From positions 8,243,845 through 8,307,844 of the forward strand of contig JAQFVV010000027.1 of NCBI GenBank assembly GCA_028023455.1: a stretch of 64,000 bases of DNA. Direction: 5' to 3'. The stretch is from Epiperipatus broadwayi (taxonomy: Eukaryota; Onychophora; Udeonychophora; Euonychophora; Peripatidae). Under the pieces are notes generated by a model, which was not told the DNA's origin, did no database searches, and saw only the letters and a list, made by a program, of their open reading frames with translations. Position 1 is the first letter of the stretch, and the number at the start of each line of letters is the position of its first letter. This document shows positions 37,294 through 48,250 of this stretch, piece after piece. The position numbers and the translations under genes were made by a program.

Positions 37294-38659
37294 TGATCCT
37301 TGATTTGATATATCAAACATCTATCAACATTTTTTAAAAATAAAAATAAAGGATAGTAATTACAATTACTTATTGTGAACAAATAAACATTATCTACTAA
37401 AAGTTCTAACGCAAACTTCGCTAGGAATTTTTCAAGAGTGTGAGCAATGGATAGACCAATAATTTGAAAGTTCACTAGACCAAACCTTCGAAAAATAAAT
37501 ATGTTACTACTTTACTTTTGAAACTAAAATACATTTTTCTTGTCTAATAAACATGTTATAAAGTATACAAATATTCAAGACAATTAGTTACCATTCAAGA
37601 TAAATAATTGAGACTAGGATTTAAAAAAAGGGCAGTAAATCTAAAAAGATAATGGCAAACCTTTCTCGTGGCCGATTCTGCTGATATTAGATCGCTTAAC
37701 TGTACTAAGAGTAATAACTTGTCTTACATATTTTAAGATCAGCATTTTCTAAATTCACATTTAGCCTTCCACCTTATTTCCCTGAGCTTTTTGAAAAGGT
37801 ATCAATTCTTGGCATAGTCATTTGCTCCGAATAGTACTAAGATTAACCCTATATCAATATATTACTCAATTTATTTGTGGGTGTATAAGAAATATAAACC
37901 CTATTAGAAATGGCTAAAATATAACGAATACAATGTATATAAAATATAGTCCAATTATTAATGTATCTAAACATAGATTTATTAATATATATATATCTTA
38001 TTGCTCATGCCTAAAATTTTCACTTTTGTTTACCTCATTTTCAGGGAATGTTTAACACCGTATATCATAAAGATGTTGCGTGCATAAACTTTATAAATTT
38101 ATTATATAAAATAAAATTTAAAAAAAACAAGAAATAAAACGTAGAAGAATAAAAAAATTAAAAAATAAAATATATAGAAATTAAAAGATTAAAAAATAAA
38201 ATGTATAAGATTAAAAAAAGATTAAAGACCATTTTGACTGTCTGAGACCCTTTAGAATTAAGTTTTATATCAATAAGATGGCCCAAACACGTTCCTAAAC
38301 AAGAATATTCAACGTACAAAACACAAAACTTTAGCTAAAACAAAAATTACAAAGTTAGTCCTATATATGAGGGTGCTTAAATAGACAACAACAAAAGTTT
38401 ATCCATAATTGATTCACTATTTTCATAGTCATAATTCTCAGCTAAGGAAAACATTGATAAAAACCTGCTAATGAATTTATTTCACATCTGGAGATTGGTT
38501 TAATAATTTTGCCTCAAATTATGAATTTATCTCAACAACAATTGTTGACAATTCAAATGTTGAAACATTTCAAAAGATGTTTTCATTAACTTTCTCAAGA
38601 TTTTTAAATTTTTATTTTTTCCCCATTTTCAGAAGTATATATATATATAATTAGAAAGG
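37294..38659. other. Intron DNA, nothing recognised
   Basis: Contains an A-rich stretch at 38120-38220 with repeated AATAAAATNTATA motifs; no exon. Confidence 0.4.
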
Positions 38660-38830
38660 ACTTGAACTCAGACTTTCAAACTCCCCACAGCTATTAAATC
38701 CATCTTATACAACTGATACATATGACCACATGTGAAAAAGATAAATGATATCTAATATAAGCATTTCATGCTGAACCAGCACTCATCAGTTGGTCCAGAT
38801 CACCACCTCCCACACATACATACAATCACT
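38660..38830 (-). repeat. Family B repeat, fragment
   Basis: Close relative of the fragment at 2740-2885. On the minus strand it has CCAACTGATGAGTGCTGG, TCAGCATGAAATGC and CACATGTGGTCATATG. Confidence 0.72.
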
Positions 38831-39084
38831 GCTCAGCTATATTAAGATAGAAAATCTTCAAACTTTAATGGATAAGCTTCAATCTTCTCTGCTCTCCACT
38901 TCTTCAGCCATCCATATTATTGATATATTAAAATATTATATATATATAAACATTTACCAAAAAACGATTTCTTTTTACTGAAGAAATTTATTGCAATAGC
39001 AAAATAATAGACTTTAGAACTAAAAATTCCAGAACTGAAACTCAATTTGTTATTTCTGGTCCTTGAACATCGTAAGAAATAATC

Positions 39085-39470
39085 ATTTAATGCTAACACT
39101 ATGAAAAAAAAACAAAGAAGTATGAAGAGATGCATGTTAGGAGTAACAAGAAGAGATCAAAAACGCAATGTATGGGTAGGAGAACAAACAGGTGTTACTG
39201 ACCTCATTGAAAAAATTAAAAGACTGAAGTGGAGTTGGGCTGGACATATTGCTAGAAGAGATGATAATAGATGGACAATTGAAATTTTGAACTGGATTCC
39301 AAGAGATTGTAAAAGACCCAGAAAGAGACCACATGTAAGATGAATGGATGAAATAAGAAAGTGTGCAGGGGTGATGTGGAGAAGAGAAGCTAAAGATAGG
39401 AAAAGATGGATTGAACTTGGAGAGACCTTGCAGTGGATTGATAATGGTTGATGATGATGATGATGACGAT
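39085..39470 (+). mobile_element. RTE-type LINE 3' fragment, youngest copy
   Basis: An uninterrupted 80-codon stretch at 39101-39343 reads CMLGVTRRDQKRNVWVGEQT, VTDLIEKIKRLKWSWAGHIA and IPRDCKRPRKRPHVR. One stop then breaks the RWMDEIRK motif. The remaining C-terminus continues in frame to TTGCAGTGG and a TGATGATGATGATGA tail. This is the conserved C-terminal module of RTE/BovB-like ORF2. 5'-truncated. Confidence 0.85.
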
Positions 39471-39591
39471 ATATATTAAACTCTTAATGATTTTTAAGAG
39501 CATGTAAATCATTTACGGCTTATCAAACATGAAAATTCTAAGAATATAAATTTATTCACCAAACAAACAAGTTCAAATACATTAGCAAGAT

Positions 39592-39778
39592 AATTCACAA
39601 GTTATAATTAATAATTCTCAAAGAATCATTTAAATGAATTTGTAAATAAAGCCCACCTTTTTTTATATCAATGCAATTTATTTTGTCAGATGATCGACAT
39701 TGATATAACGTAAGATGGACATTATTTATCAAATTCATTTAAATGATTTTGGGGGATCTAGTTTATAAAGAATCTGAA
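39592..39778. repeat. Family D foldback (MITE-like), copy 2
   Basis: Shares with 25762-25959 the ends (TAATTCACAAG...), the AATCATTTAAATGAATTTGT arms and the AAGCCCACCTTT block near the centre. Confidence 0.72.
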
Positions 39779-40624
39779 TAACATATTTGGAGTTGTTTAT
39801 ACCATGAATTGTTTTATATTAAATTCTTAAATAAAGGAATAAATTTCATGCCAAACACAATTAAAACTAAATAACCATCATTGATTAGAAAAATTAGATT
39901 AAATAATCTCATGCTAAATGCATAAATTAGAAGGGGGAAACTATTTTCAATAATCTAACAAAACTCAAGGAGTATGATTTCTATTAATGGGATTAGCAAG
40001 TTAAGACACACATTCTCCATATTTGCACAGGATCAGTAAACAATCTTTCAGATTACTGGCTCAATTTTTAAAAAACACGAGGTAAGTCTAAACACTAATT
40101 TATATGATGTCACTCAAAAGGTAATACGATCTACAAAACAGTAGCATAAATTAAAACATTCCAATAAAAATCCTCATTTATGGTATCGTGCTTGAGATTC
40201 TCAAATAGAACATGCTTTTAACAGTACCACATGGTCATTTGAGTTTCTTTCTTAGCAATAACTAGTGATAGTAGCTATATCCTAATATGTATTGATGTTT
40301 CAACTTCTTTCACTCAATTTAGCAGAACACAAAGTGATCTAATGGCCATTTTTGAATATTATTAATATACTGACTATTTCTGGTACAGAGATCTTAGTAT
40401 CACTATTATTATTAACAAGTGAAAAAAAAAGGTCTGTTATTTTTCTATTACTGTATATTAACTGTAACTCAAGAAATAAAGTTGAACATGTAATCCTTAT
40501 TTTAGAGATTACATTAAATAGCTGAAAACTGATGACAATCTCAATAAGTTGATTAGATCTTCAAAAAATCACTCCTTTGCAGATGAATCCAATCCTTTTT
40601 TTATAATCTTTGATTTTGTTTTAC
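39779..40624. other. Intron DNA, nothing recognised
   Basis: No exon or repeat family identified. Confidence 0.4.
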
Positions 40625-40660
40625 CAACAGTTTCAACTGATTCATAGCCTTCATCAGAAC
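40625..40660 (-). ncRNA. Hammerhead-like terminal motif (Penelope-type)
   Basis: On the minus strand CTGATGAAGGCTATGAAT, then CAGTTGAAACTGTTGG. CTGATGA and GAAAC are conserved; candidate stem II is poor. Sequence of this shape marks Penelope-like terminal repeats. No reverse transcriptase nearby. Confidence 0.4.
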
Positions 40661-41333
40661 TAAAATAATTATTTTAATATAAATATTAAAATTTATTAGT
40701 AGTAATTACTGATTGAACATCCTTCAATGATTTAAAAAAACTATTTTTTTCTCTAAAATGTTGGCTTCCTCTATAAAATTCTTAAAATTATGAATAGGTC
40801 CTAATTTTCTCAATAATGTTTTTGGATTAAAACTTAATTATTGATATATTTTACTCAATAGTGATCAGAAGTAGATTTTAGTTCACAACAATTATTCTCT
40901 CATGAACTAAATGACAAAGAGATTAACGTTTGCCTATACTAAGTTAGAATAATTAAACTGTAAATCAGTCATCGATGAATACATCATCATGCAGAATTTA
41001 AATATGAATAAATGTAGAGATTCATAATTGATGTTGAGATGCTAAAATATGTTAAAGGGGACAGGAAGCAATAAATTATCATCAATAATGATAACACTTA
41101 ATATTCTATTGCCTAGTTACTAAAATCTGAATAAATAATATATGTACAGGTGATGCATATAAAGATTTTAAAGCTTTGAAATTACATTTTAAAATCAGAT
41201 GTGTGGACATAATGAACACATGGAGTCAAAATAAAAGTGACTCTCCTCATAAATACAGCATCCAAATATATATTCTATTCTAAATCAGTGCGTGCGCTAG
41301 CAATATAGTACAGCTATTCATCACTGAAAATTT
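40661..41333. other. Intron DNA, nothing recognised
   Basis: No recognisable feature. Confidence 0.35.
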
Positions 41334-41335
41334 TA

Positions 41336-41569
41336 TGTTGGTAGTGTGACTGGATCATGAGTTATGGCATAAAGTGAGAGGGTGTTTCGTACCTTTGTAG
41401 AATATCATGGAACAAAAATTTGTTTTAAATTGAGCAAAACAGCTACCGAAATGTTTAAAATGAATTCAAACTATATATGGCAGTAAAATCAAGAGTTGCA
41501 AAAATGTTTGCAAAATTTCGTGATGGCACATTTCAAGTCATAACTTATGACCCAGTCACAGTACCACCT
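41336..41569 (+). mobile_element. Mariner-type DNA transposon, internally deleted 234-bp copy
   Basis: Terminal inverted repeats of about 30 bp: TGTTGGTAGTGTGACTGG at the left and AGGTGGTACTGTGACTGG as the complement of the right end. Flanked by TA at 41334-41335 and 41570-41571, as expected for the Tc1/mariner superfamily. Inside, the plus strand reads KICFKLSKTATEMFKM (41405-41460), which is the N-terminal helix-turn-helix start of mariner transposases. The catalytic DDD part is gone. Confidence 0.82.
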
Positions 41570-41984
41570 TAAACTTTTTAAAATGGATAACTAAACTATG
41601 CCATTAAATAAGATATATGTTGTTTTAGAGTTAGCCCTGTACACATCTTTGAAAAAAAACTGGTTGCCTTTTCAATGGAACATATTATGTATTTCTTATT
41701 CTTATTAACTAATATCTTTCATTAACAAAATTTAGCTTATATTTTACTCCATGCTTTGGAAATATCACACCCATGCCTCATTAAACCCATAAAGTAGTGA
41801 CTTCTTTCTCTACATTCTAAGAGCCAATATGGAAGCGAAAATCATTCAAAAAGTTGACTAAAGTAAGAATGGTGCCTTCTATCAAAAAAAAAAAAACTTA
41901 AAGAGATCTGATTTCACTACCCTTTAAATGTCTTGTTTATTTAGCGCTTGGATTTGATGATTTAACTTCTAATAAAACATCATA

Positions 41985-42140
41985 AAGAAACTGATAGAGA
42001 TTCCAATTTGGAGATAAAATCATCGGCGGATTTCTTAAGTCTTCCAATTTCGCCACTGTAGTCATAGATTTTATAGTCATTAACTATGTGGTCCATGGTT
42101 TGTGTTTGTCCAAATTTACATAAAACAGTGGTTGATAAAT
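41985..42140 (-). pseudogene. LINE ORF2 C-terminal fragment
   Basis: The minus strand reads CKFGQTQTMDHIVNDY, then LKKSADDFISKL. The pattern CxCGxxQTMxHIVxxC followed by a short DDAxxWL tail is a common C-terminal signature of LINE ORF2 proteins. Two of the Cys are replaced. Isolated fragment, 450 bp from the METTL2-like exon on the same strand, but not part of that protein. Confidence 0.6.
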
Positions 42141-42584
42141 TCCATTTTAATAAATTTCATTCGCTACTTACATTTGAGCTTTTAGAGTTAAGATGTTCAC
42201 TATGTTTTAATTAAGTAGACCTGCTAGAAAAAATATAAAAAATAACACTATCAGAGCTACATATATGCAAGTTATTTTTGAGTCTTACGGAAAGCAAAAA
42301 AAAAAGAATATTATTTCACTCTTGTATAATTGATTTCCTCTCTAAAAAAATAAAACTAATGTGAAAAAAAAAAGCACATTCCTACAGATTGAGTTCTATA
42401 TATTGAATATGTGGGACTAATTTAACAAACAATATAATCTAAGCGATAATAAACTTTGATAGCTAAATTTTTATTGTTATAAAACTATCTACTTGAGGGT
42501 AGCAATTTGGGAAAGTCCATTTCTCAAAGCACTTCCCTCAAGCCTCTGTTTCATCAAAAATAAAATTATAATCACAATAAATAC

Positions 42585-42841
42585 CTCAAGAATTTTAATT
42601 TGTGGCTTCTCTTTTTTATCATCAGGTGTCACTCTGAAATTAACTTGATCATCAATCAATGCAGTATGTTCAAAACAATGAGTTAATTTATCCAGATTAT
42701 TGGGCGACTGATCGGAGCTTACTACGGGTAATGCTAATTCTGGAAACTCGGTAAAAAGCCAATGACGGTCTTTAAAAAAGCGATTGTGATGCTGCTGGTA
42801 AAAGTCATTCCAAAAACAGTTGGCTTTACATTCATATTCAT
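42585..42841 (-). CDS. METTL2: METTL2-like tRNA methyltransferase, exon with [15 protein letters not shown]
   Basis: Exon of 257 nt with acceptor TATTTTAG and donor GTATTT. The first two bases complete a codon begun by the trailing A of the exon at 47499-47590, followed by 85 uninterrupted codons and a phase 0 end. It contains [20 protein letters not shown] and [12 protein letters not shown], the strongly conserved N-terminal block of METTL2/METTL6/METTL8 that precedes the Rossmann fold and helps hold the tRNA. The second half ([12 protein letters not shown], then [16 protein letters not shown]) is the variable, hydrophilic linker, shorter than in vertebrate METTL2. The last residues KILE lead directly into the SAM loop of the next exon. 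Confidence 0.94.
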
Positions 42842-43059
42842 CTAAAATAAATAAATAAAATTATTTGGAAAAAGAATTTCATTTGTAGAAATAGTGAAGC
42901 CATTTTACATTGAATAAATTAATTTAAAAAATATTTAGGAGAAAATCTTATAACAAAATAAAAATGTAATTACAAATTTTAATTAACTGTGCCATATAAA
43001 CATGGAATGTCACAAATAGTAATAGAGCAGGTGTTCTACTTTTTTTATAAAAAAAAAGA

Positions 43060-43240
43060 TAAGTGTAACAGTCATATGGTTAGTTGCTCTGGAGATCAAG
43101 TGATATTTAAACACCTTAGTAACAGATTGTTTCATGCTACTGATTAAAGTGAAATTTTACATTAATTAGCTGAAAATCAAACATGGAATCTTCAGCATTA
43201 ATTTTGTTGGTCAACTGCTACACTAATCCGTTCATGACTA
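43060..43240 (-). repeat. tRNA-derived SINE-like copy, decayed
   Basis: Minus-strand head ATTAGTGTAGCAGTTGACC followed by a box B-like TTCCATGTTTGATTTTC, and a body with ATCACTTGATCTCC. Same family as 3560-3840. Confidence 0.45.
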
Positions 43241-43550
43241 TAATTGTTAAACACATATAAATATAAAACTATTAGTCTAAATTACAATAATTACTACAGA
43301 ATAAAATTTAATCGAAGTCAATAAAAATATATGATCAATAATATGACATCATGTATGAAACTATAAATAATATAAATTTACTGATTTTTTTGAATTAATG
43401 ATAAAATATAAATAAAAATTAAATTTCCTATGCCTCCTAATAATTATAAAAAATCCCTGCAAGGTTTAATATAATGGAAGAATGACAGACTCAACAGTTA
43501 AAAGTTCCTAAATTAAAGCTCATAATCTAATGTAATTATATTTTATAGCT

Positions 43551-43592
43551 CTGAAGATGGCTACTAGACAGTCCAAACTGTCAGGTGATTAG
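43551..43592 (+). ncRNA. Hammerhead-like terminal motif (Penelope-type)
   Basis: CTGAAGATGGCTACTAGACA, then GTCCAAACTGTCAGG. It follows the CTGANGA ... YGAAAC plan, but GAAA has become CAAA. The downstream AGAGTAAATAAA parallels the tail after the other motifs. Confidence 0.35.
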
Positions 43593-43917
43593 AGTAAATA
43601 AAAAACATTGTGAAAACAGAAAAAGAAACAAACTTTTTGAAGATTTGAGAAAATACATAATTTTTGAATAATCAATTAATTTAGAGTCCACAAAATATCC
43701 ATTGGTTCAAAAAATGGCCAATCATAAAAAGGATCTAAAATAACATTTTGACTTTAGAAAAGACTTCTGGATAAAAGATTTGTTGATAAATTGATAAGCT
43801 AGGCATCTGATAGTTTGGTCTAATAAGAATTATCTTACATAAAAAAACCCTATACTATGACAAATGATAGTATTATTTTAATCACAAATAGACATGCAGA
43901 GCAATATGAAAAAATAC

Positions 43918-44102
43918 AATAGCAACTTTCTCCACATAATATTGCCACCTAGTGCAAGCTATAGTTATCGATAGAAGCTAGAAATTTTGGTATCCATTGA
44001 TTACTATGGCTTACATTAGGTGTTAATAATAAATATATGGAGAAAATTGCTACTGTCTTAACAGATTGTATAAGCATAAAAAATGGTTACCACATTATGT
44101 TA
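43918..44102 (+). mobile_element. Family A palindromic retroposon, copy A11 (old)
   Basis: Diverged arms (GCAACTTTCTCCACATAAT and its complement) around a short centre, then the tail TAACAGATTGTATAAGC and ATGGTTACCACATTATG. No direct repeat identified. Confidence 0.72.
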
Positions 44103-45689
44103 TACCGGTTCAATGTGGAAAAACAGAACAATCCTTACAAACTGGTGAAGCAAGATTCTCCGCTGAGTAATTCTAATATCATAAACACAATAAAATAGTT
44201 ATTCCAATTTGAATTGCATGAAAGATATTTAGAAATAGCTTTTGAGAGTTTATAAACTTGAATTTTCATTGTTTGTTGATTGTAAAAAATTGACCATTGG
44301 TTTCATTACATAGATAGAACAATTATTCCCAAATATTCCAACAAAATCTCATAAGAGGACTTTTCCTTGAAGGATAGCTATGACAGATGTTAGATCCATT
44401 TAGGGAGTATAGGGAGTGTTTAGTTATACCACAGATTACTTTACTAAAAAGTAAATGAATATACATCATAAGACACCATTAGGATTTCATTAAAAAACTT
44501 ATGATAATAATAAAATTGGCCATTATTATTGTTATTATTATTAATAGGTGTTGCAAAGTCAATGTTGATTCTTACAAAACGAAAAAAAAAGCATTTCTTC
44601 AGAATAAAGGCACATATATTATTGTGATGGTGAAAATCTATCCAATTCACTAAATTAATTATCCTTTTCATTAGTTACCATAAATCTTTCCGAACGTTAG
44701 ACATTTTTTAAATGAATTAGAATGTAATCTATTTCAACTTGGTTATTTGTGGTTTGAACAAGAGTTCCAAACTTAATCTGTCTAATATCCACTTGTGTGT
44801 GTTCCTCACTATCCTAACGTCTGGTAAAGCCATGGCTCAAAAGTATTTTATTTTGTTTTTTTATGTCCAATATTTTCATCCACAGAGAGCCACAGAAAAT
44901 AGCATGGCTTGAACAACTCTTTTCTTAATACTCCAAAAGACTTTCTTTTTTCCTGGGCTTTTCACTGCAATTTCCACTCAACATTCTGTAAGGAATCTTT
45001 TTGATTGCAAATCCTTTGCTGTTGACGAATGATCCTACGAAGTTTGCATAAAGCAATGTAACAATCTTAAATAGTCTACTGCAATTCAAAGGGTTTTTCA
45101 GCAATTCTTTGTAAATAAAAATAAATACAGGAAAATAAATCCACTAAACTAGGCTTGGTGCTGAAATGTTTTTTTCTTCACCTCCAGGTAAAAGTCGGAT
45201 AAATATTTTTTCACTAATCAATCCTGAATAGCTATCTAGGTAAGCTAGGTGCTTGCCAAATCAAGTTTCTAGTTCCAGATTGAATTTAAAATCTAAGTCA
45301 TGGCAAGGCAAGATGATAAATTAATTATTTCAGTATGAAGACATTTAAATGTAATTATAAAATATCTTTAAAGAAACACTGAAACGTTACTGTTTTTACC
45401 TGTACTTCAGATAAGCTGCTTTCATACTATAAGAAATTTAATGCTTAAATAATATCCCAAGAAGGCAGTAAAAAGTAGAATTTATCGCCTTATCAGCAAT
45501 GAGAACTATTTCATACTACAATTATTTTTTCATTGTCAACATTCGATTGACCAATCAATATTTATCTTGAATCTTTACTCTCGAGGCTAGAATAACTACA
45601 TACTCATTTACCAATCAATAATGGATGGTCAACTAGTATGGATTTGCACTGTACATCTGAAAAAAAAAACTCCAGCTATCTAAAAAATA
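44103..45689. other. Intron DNA, nothing recognised
   Basis: A GTTATT-type microsatellite at 44526-44544. The 44870-45070 part has average complexity, but no domain could be recognised on either strand. Confidence 0.4.
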
Positions 45690-46121
45690 TTTAAACTTCA
45701 TCCCAGATTATAAGTACAGTTGGCTAATGCACCATTATCCATGAGGTTCAACTGCTTCAGTTTTATCCATAGCAGGTTACGGGTGCTTGACATAAAAGCT
45801 CCTGCTATTTTCCTTATAGTGTCTCATTGCTTTAAACTTCATCCCAGATTATAAGTACAGTTGGCTAATGCACCATTATCCATGAGGTTCAACTGCTTCA
45901 GTTTTATCCATAGCAGGTTACGGGTGCTTGACATAAAAGCTCCTGCTATTTTCCTTATAGTGTCTCATTGCTTTAAACTTCATCCCAGATTATAAGTACA
46001 GTTGGCTAATGCACCATTATCCATGAGGTTCAACTGCTTCAGTTTTATCCATAGCAGGTTACGGGTGCTTGACATAAAAGCTCCTGCTATTTTCCTTATA
46101 GTGTCTCATTGCTTTAAACTT
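45690..46121. repeat. Perfect tandem array, 3 x 141 bp
   Basis: Three units starting at 45690, 45831 and 45972, with a 9-bp start of a fourth at 46113. By eye the three units are identical. The unit begins TTTAAACTTCATCCCAG and ends TTATAGTGTCTCATTGC; it has no long open frame. It is locally more GC-rich than its surroundings. Identity this high means very recent expansion or gene conversion, or possibly a mis-assembly. Confidence 0.95.
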
Positions 46122-46910
46122 TATTCTCTGATTTTTTACTCTTTTGCACACACTGCTGTTTCTTATTGAAACATAGGAAATATATATTCTAGTCCAAAAT
46201 TTAACAATTGTATCAAATGAAAAAAAAAAAAAACTTGATCAATTTAAATAAATAAACTTATAGAAAGAATTATATCAGTTTTAATAATCAATTAATATTT
46301 AGAAGAATGAAGTTATCTGAAATTAAAAAGCCTAGAAAGGTCCAATAAAAATGACGTAATGAAAAGTCTAAATGGTAAAATAATGTCTTGCATCATTATT
46401 AAAAAATTCAACTTCTTTTCTCGAGCTCTGCAGTGGAAGTCAATGATAATCAAATGTTTTTCTTTGACTTCTCACTCTTAAATTGCTATTGGATGAATAA
46501 GTCAATCTTTTAACGCTAGAAGGAATATACCATGTGACAAATTTGTTTACAATTAAATCTTCTGCTATCTATCTGATATTAGCTTTTCTAAGACTCCAAA
46601 AGCCTTTATCTACAATTCTCCAAATTACTGCTTCCACATTAACTTCTTACAGTATCTGAGCTAGAGTTCCCTTTTTTTTTTTCATAATAGATGGTCATTC
46701 ACTGGTATTGTGAACATCTAATCTCCAAATAAATAGTTTTTGCATAATTACTGCTGCTTAATTAATACTTGCAAAAGCATATATCTTCATTTTAATTCCT
46801 TAATTTCTTTTTGTTATGCATATAGAAAGACGAATATTAATTCATATAGCTTAAATGCATTATATAAATTATACTAATAATGTGTACTTAAGCATGCACA
46901 CACATAAAAA
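46122..46910. other. Intron DNA, nothing recognised
   Basis: No exon or repeat identified. Confidence 0.4.
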
Positions 46911-46920
46911 CCCACATATA

Positions 46921-47463
46921 TCACATGATCATCATTATCTATGTTAACGCAAGTTGTTAAAACAATAGCAAATTTTTCACACAGTAATGCCATCCAATGC
47001 AAGCCTTAATAATCAATAAATGCAAGAAAGTTAGTGCATAAAATCCTTATTTAGTGCCTACTCATCCAATATCCCTAGAGTAGTTTTTAGTTTGTGGCTT
47101 TCATTAGTAAAAAACCTTGGATCTAAAACTCCCCCTGCATCTAAATATTAAGATCGAATGCAACCCCCCAGCAACTGCCCTTCAATTTAACTATAAAACT
47201 ATTATGAGTCCAAGATAAAAATATTATTTTACTTGGACTCATGGCTTTATCTTGGGACTCATAGCTTTATAGTTAATTAAATAGGTAAAAGATGGCTGCG
47301 GGAGAATTGCATTAGATCCTAAGATCATCTAACTGCAGTGCTCGCAGATCCAAGGCTCCTCACTGGTGAAAGCCCGAGCTAGAAACTAGTCTAGGTATTA
47401 AATAAGAATTTTATGCACAAACTTTCTTGCATCTATTGATTACCAAGACTTGTACTGGTTGTA
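46921..47463 (-). mobile_element. Family A palindromic retroposon, copy A12 (longest)
   Basis: 543 bp. Two arms of about 230 bp flank an AT-rich centre with nested TGGACTCAT/ATGAGTCCA repeats. The 3' tail (GATGATCATGTGATA on the minus strand) is at the left; the 5' start is truncated. The flanks CCCACATATA (46911-46920) and CCTACATATA (47464-47473) match 9 of 10. The right edge is only 26 bp from the METTL2-like exon. Confidence 0.85.
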
Positions 47464-47498
47464 CCTACATATAAACATTTTCTAAACAAGAGACCTAC

Positions 47499-47590
47499 TT
47501 TGTTTGTCTGAATCTATTAAAAAAGTGGAATTTTCTTCAACCTTTTTCCGTGCTTGTTCTTCCTGAACTGTATCCCATGATACACTATCC
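47499..47590 (-). CDS. METTL2: METTL2-like tRNA methyltransferase, N-terminal exon (SWDTVQEEQARKK)
   Basis: Exon of 92 nt, acceptor TTTTTTTGCAG, donor GTAGGT. One leading base completes the previous codon, then 30 codons and one trailing base. It reads DSVSWDTVQEEQARKKVEEN followed by STFLIDSDKQ. The SWDTVQEEQ...KVEEN pattern matches the WDNVEWSEEQ...KVQEN segment near the N-terminus of METTL2. The true start of the protein (usually about 30-50 residues earlier) was not found to the right and is probably beyond the window or in a very short exon I cannot see. The donor side is crowded by family A copy A12. Confidence 0.88.
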
Positions 47591-47697
47591 CTGCAAAAAA
47601 AAAAAAAAAAACTGATTTTTTTTTTTACTCTACAATAATTGTTAAAGGCGCTTTTTGTTAAATACATTTACATAAAAATAAAAAAAAAGATACACAT

Positions 47698-47815
47698 CAA
47701 TTTATAAACTCATTATAAACGAGTGTTAAGAAAAGGTGAATAATTTAAATTTAAAATTTATATTACATTAAGCGTGCTTTTTGGTGGAATATTACCAGAA
47801 TCATAGTGCTGTCTA
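47698..47815 (+). repeat. Family C foldback, half copy
   Basis: TTTATAAACTCATTATAAAC followed by GAGTGTTAAGAAAAGGTGAA is the same sequence as the left arm of the element at 47993-48250. The opposite arm is absent here. Confidence 0.75.
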
Positions 47816-47992
47816 AATTAAAAGTGCTTGATGTATACTTGTGTTAATCCAGATATTGCAACAATTTGGGAAGACCTTTAAATATAAACATGATTTTTAA
47901 AACTTGACTCTTTCTTATTTAATTGCTATTGACTTCTGTAAGTTGAAAACCATCTTATTTAATTGATATATTTCCATTTTGTTCTGTAATTT

Positions 47993-48250
47993 TAAATGGT
48001 ATTTACTTCGCTTTTCTTTACTTATTGTAATATTTATAAACTCATTATAAACGAGTGTTAAAAAAAGGTCAATAATTTAAATTAAAAACTTATATTTGCA
48101 CTAAGCATGATTCTGGTAGGATTCTGCCGAAAGCATGCTTAACACAATATACATTTTAAATTTAAATTATTTACCTTTTCTTAACACCAATTTATAATGA
48201 GTTTATAAATATTACAATAAGTAAAGGAAAGCGAAGTAAATACCCATTTA
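47993..48250. repeat. Family C foldback (MITE-like), complete
   Basis: Arms of about 115 bp, from AAATGGTATTTACTTCGC to CATGATTC and the complement, with a centre of about 20 bp. The palindrome is nearly perfect up to both edges. No coding content. Confidence 0.85.

Noticed and set aside
37105-37475. Open frames on both strands around 37.1-37.5 kb
   Set aside because: They translate family A copy A10 and its flank; the frame is not shared by other copies.
39137-39334. Minus-strand 65-codon frame
   Set aside because: Antisense of the conserved RTE C-terminal frame.
45690-46121. CRISPR array
   Set aside because: The repeats are 141 bp, contiguous and without unique spacers, in a eukaryotic intron.
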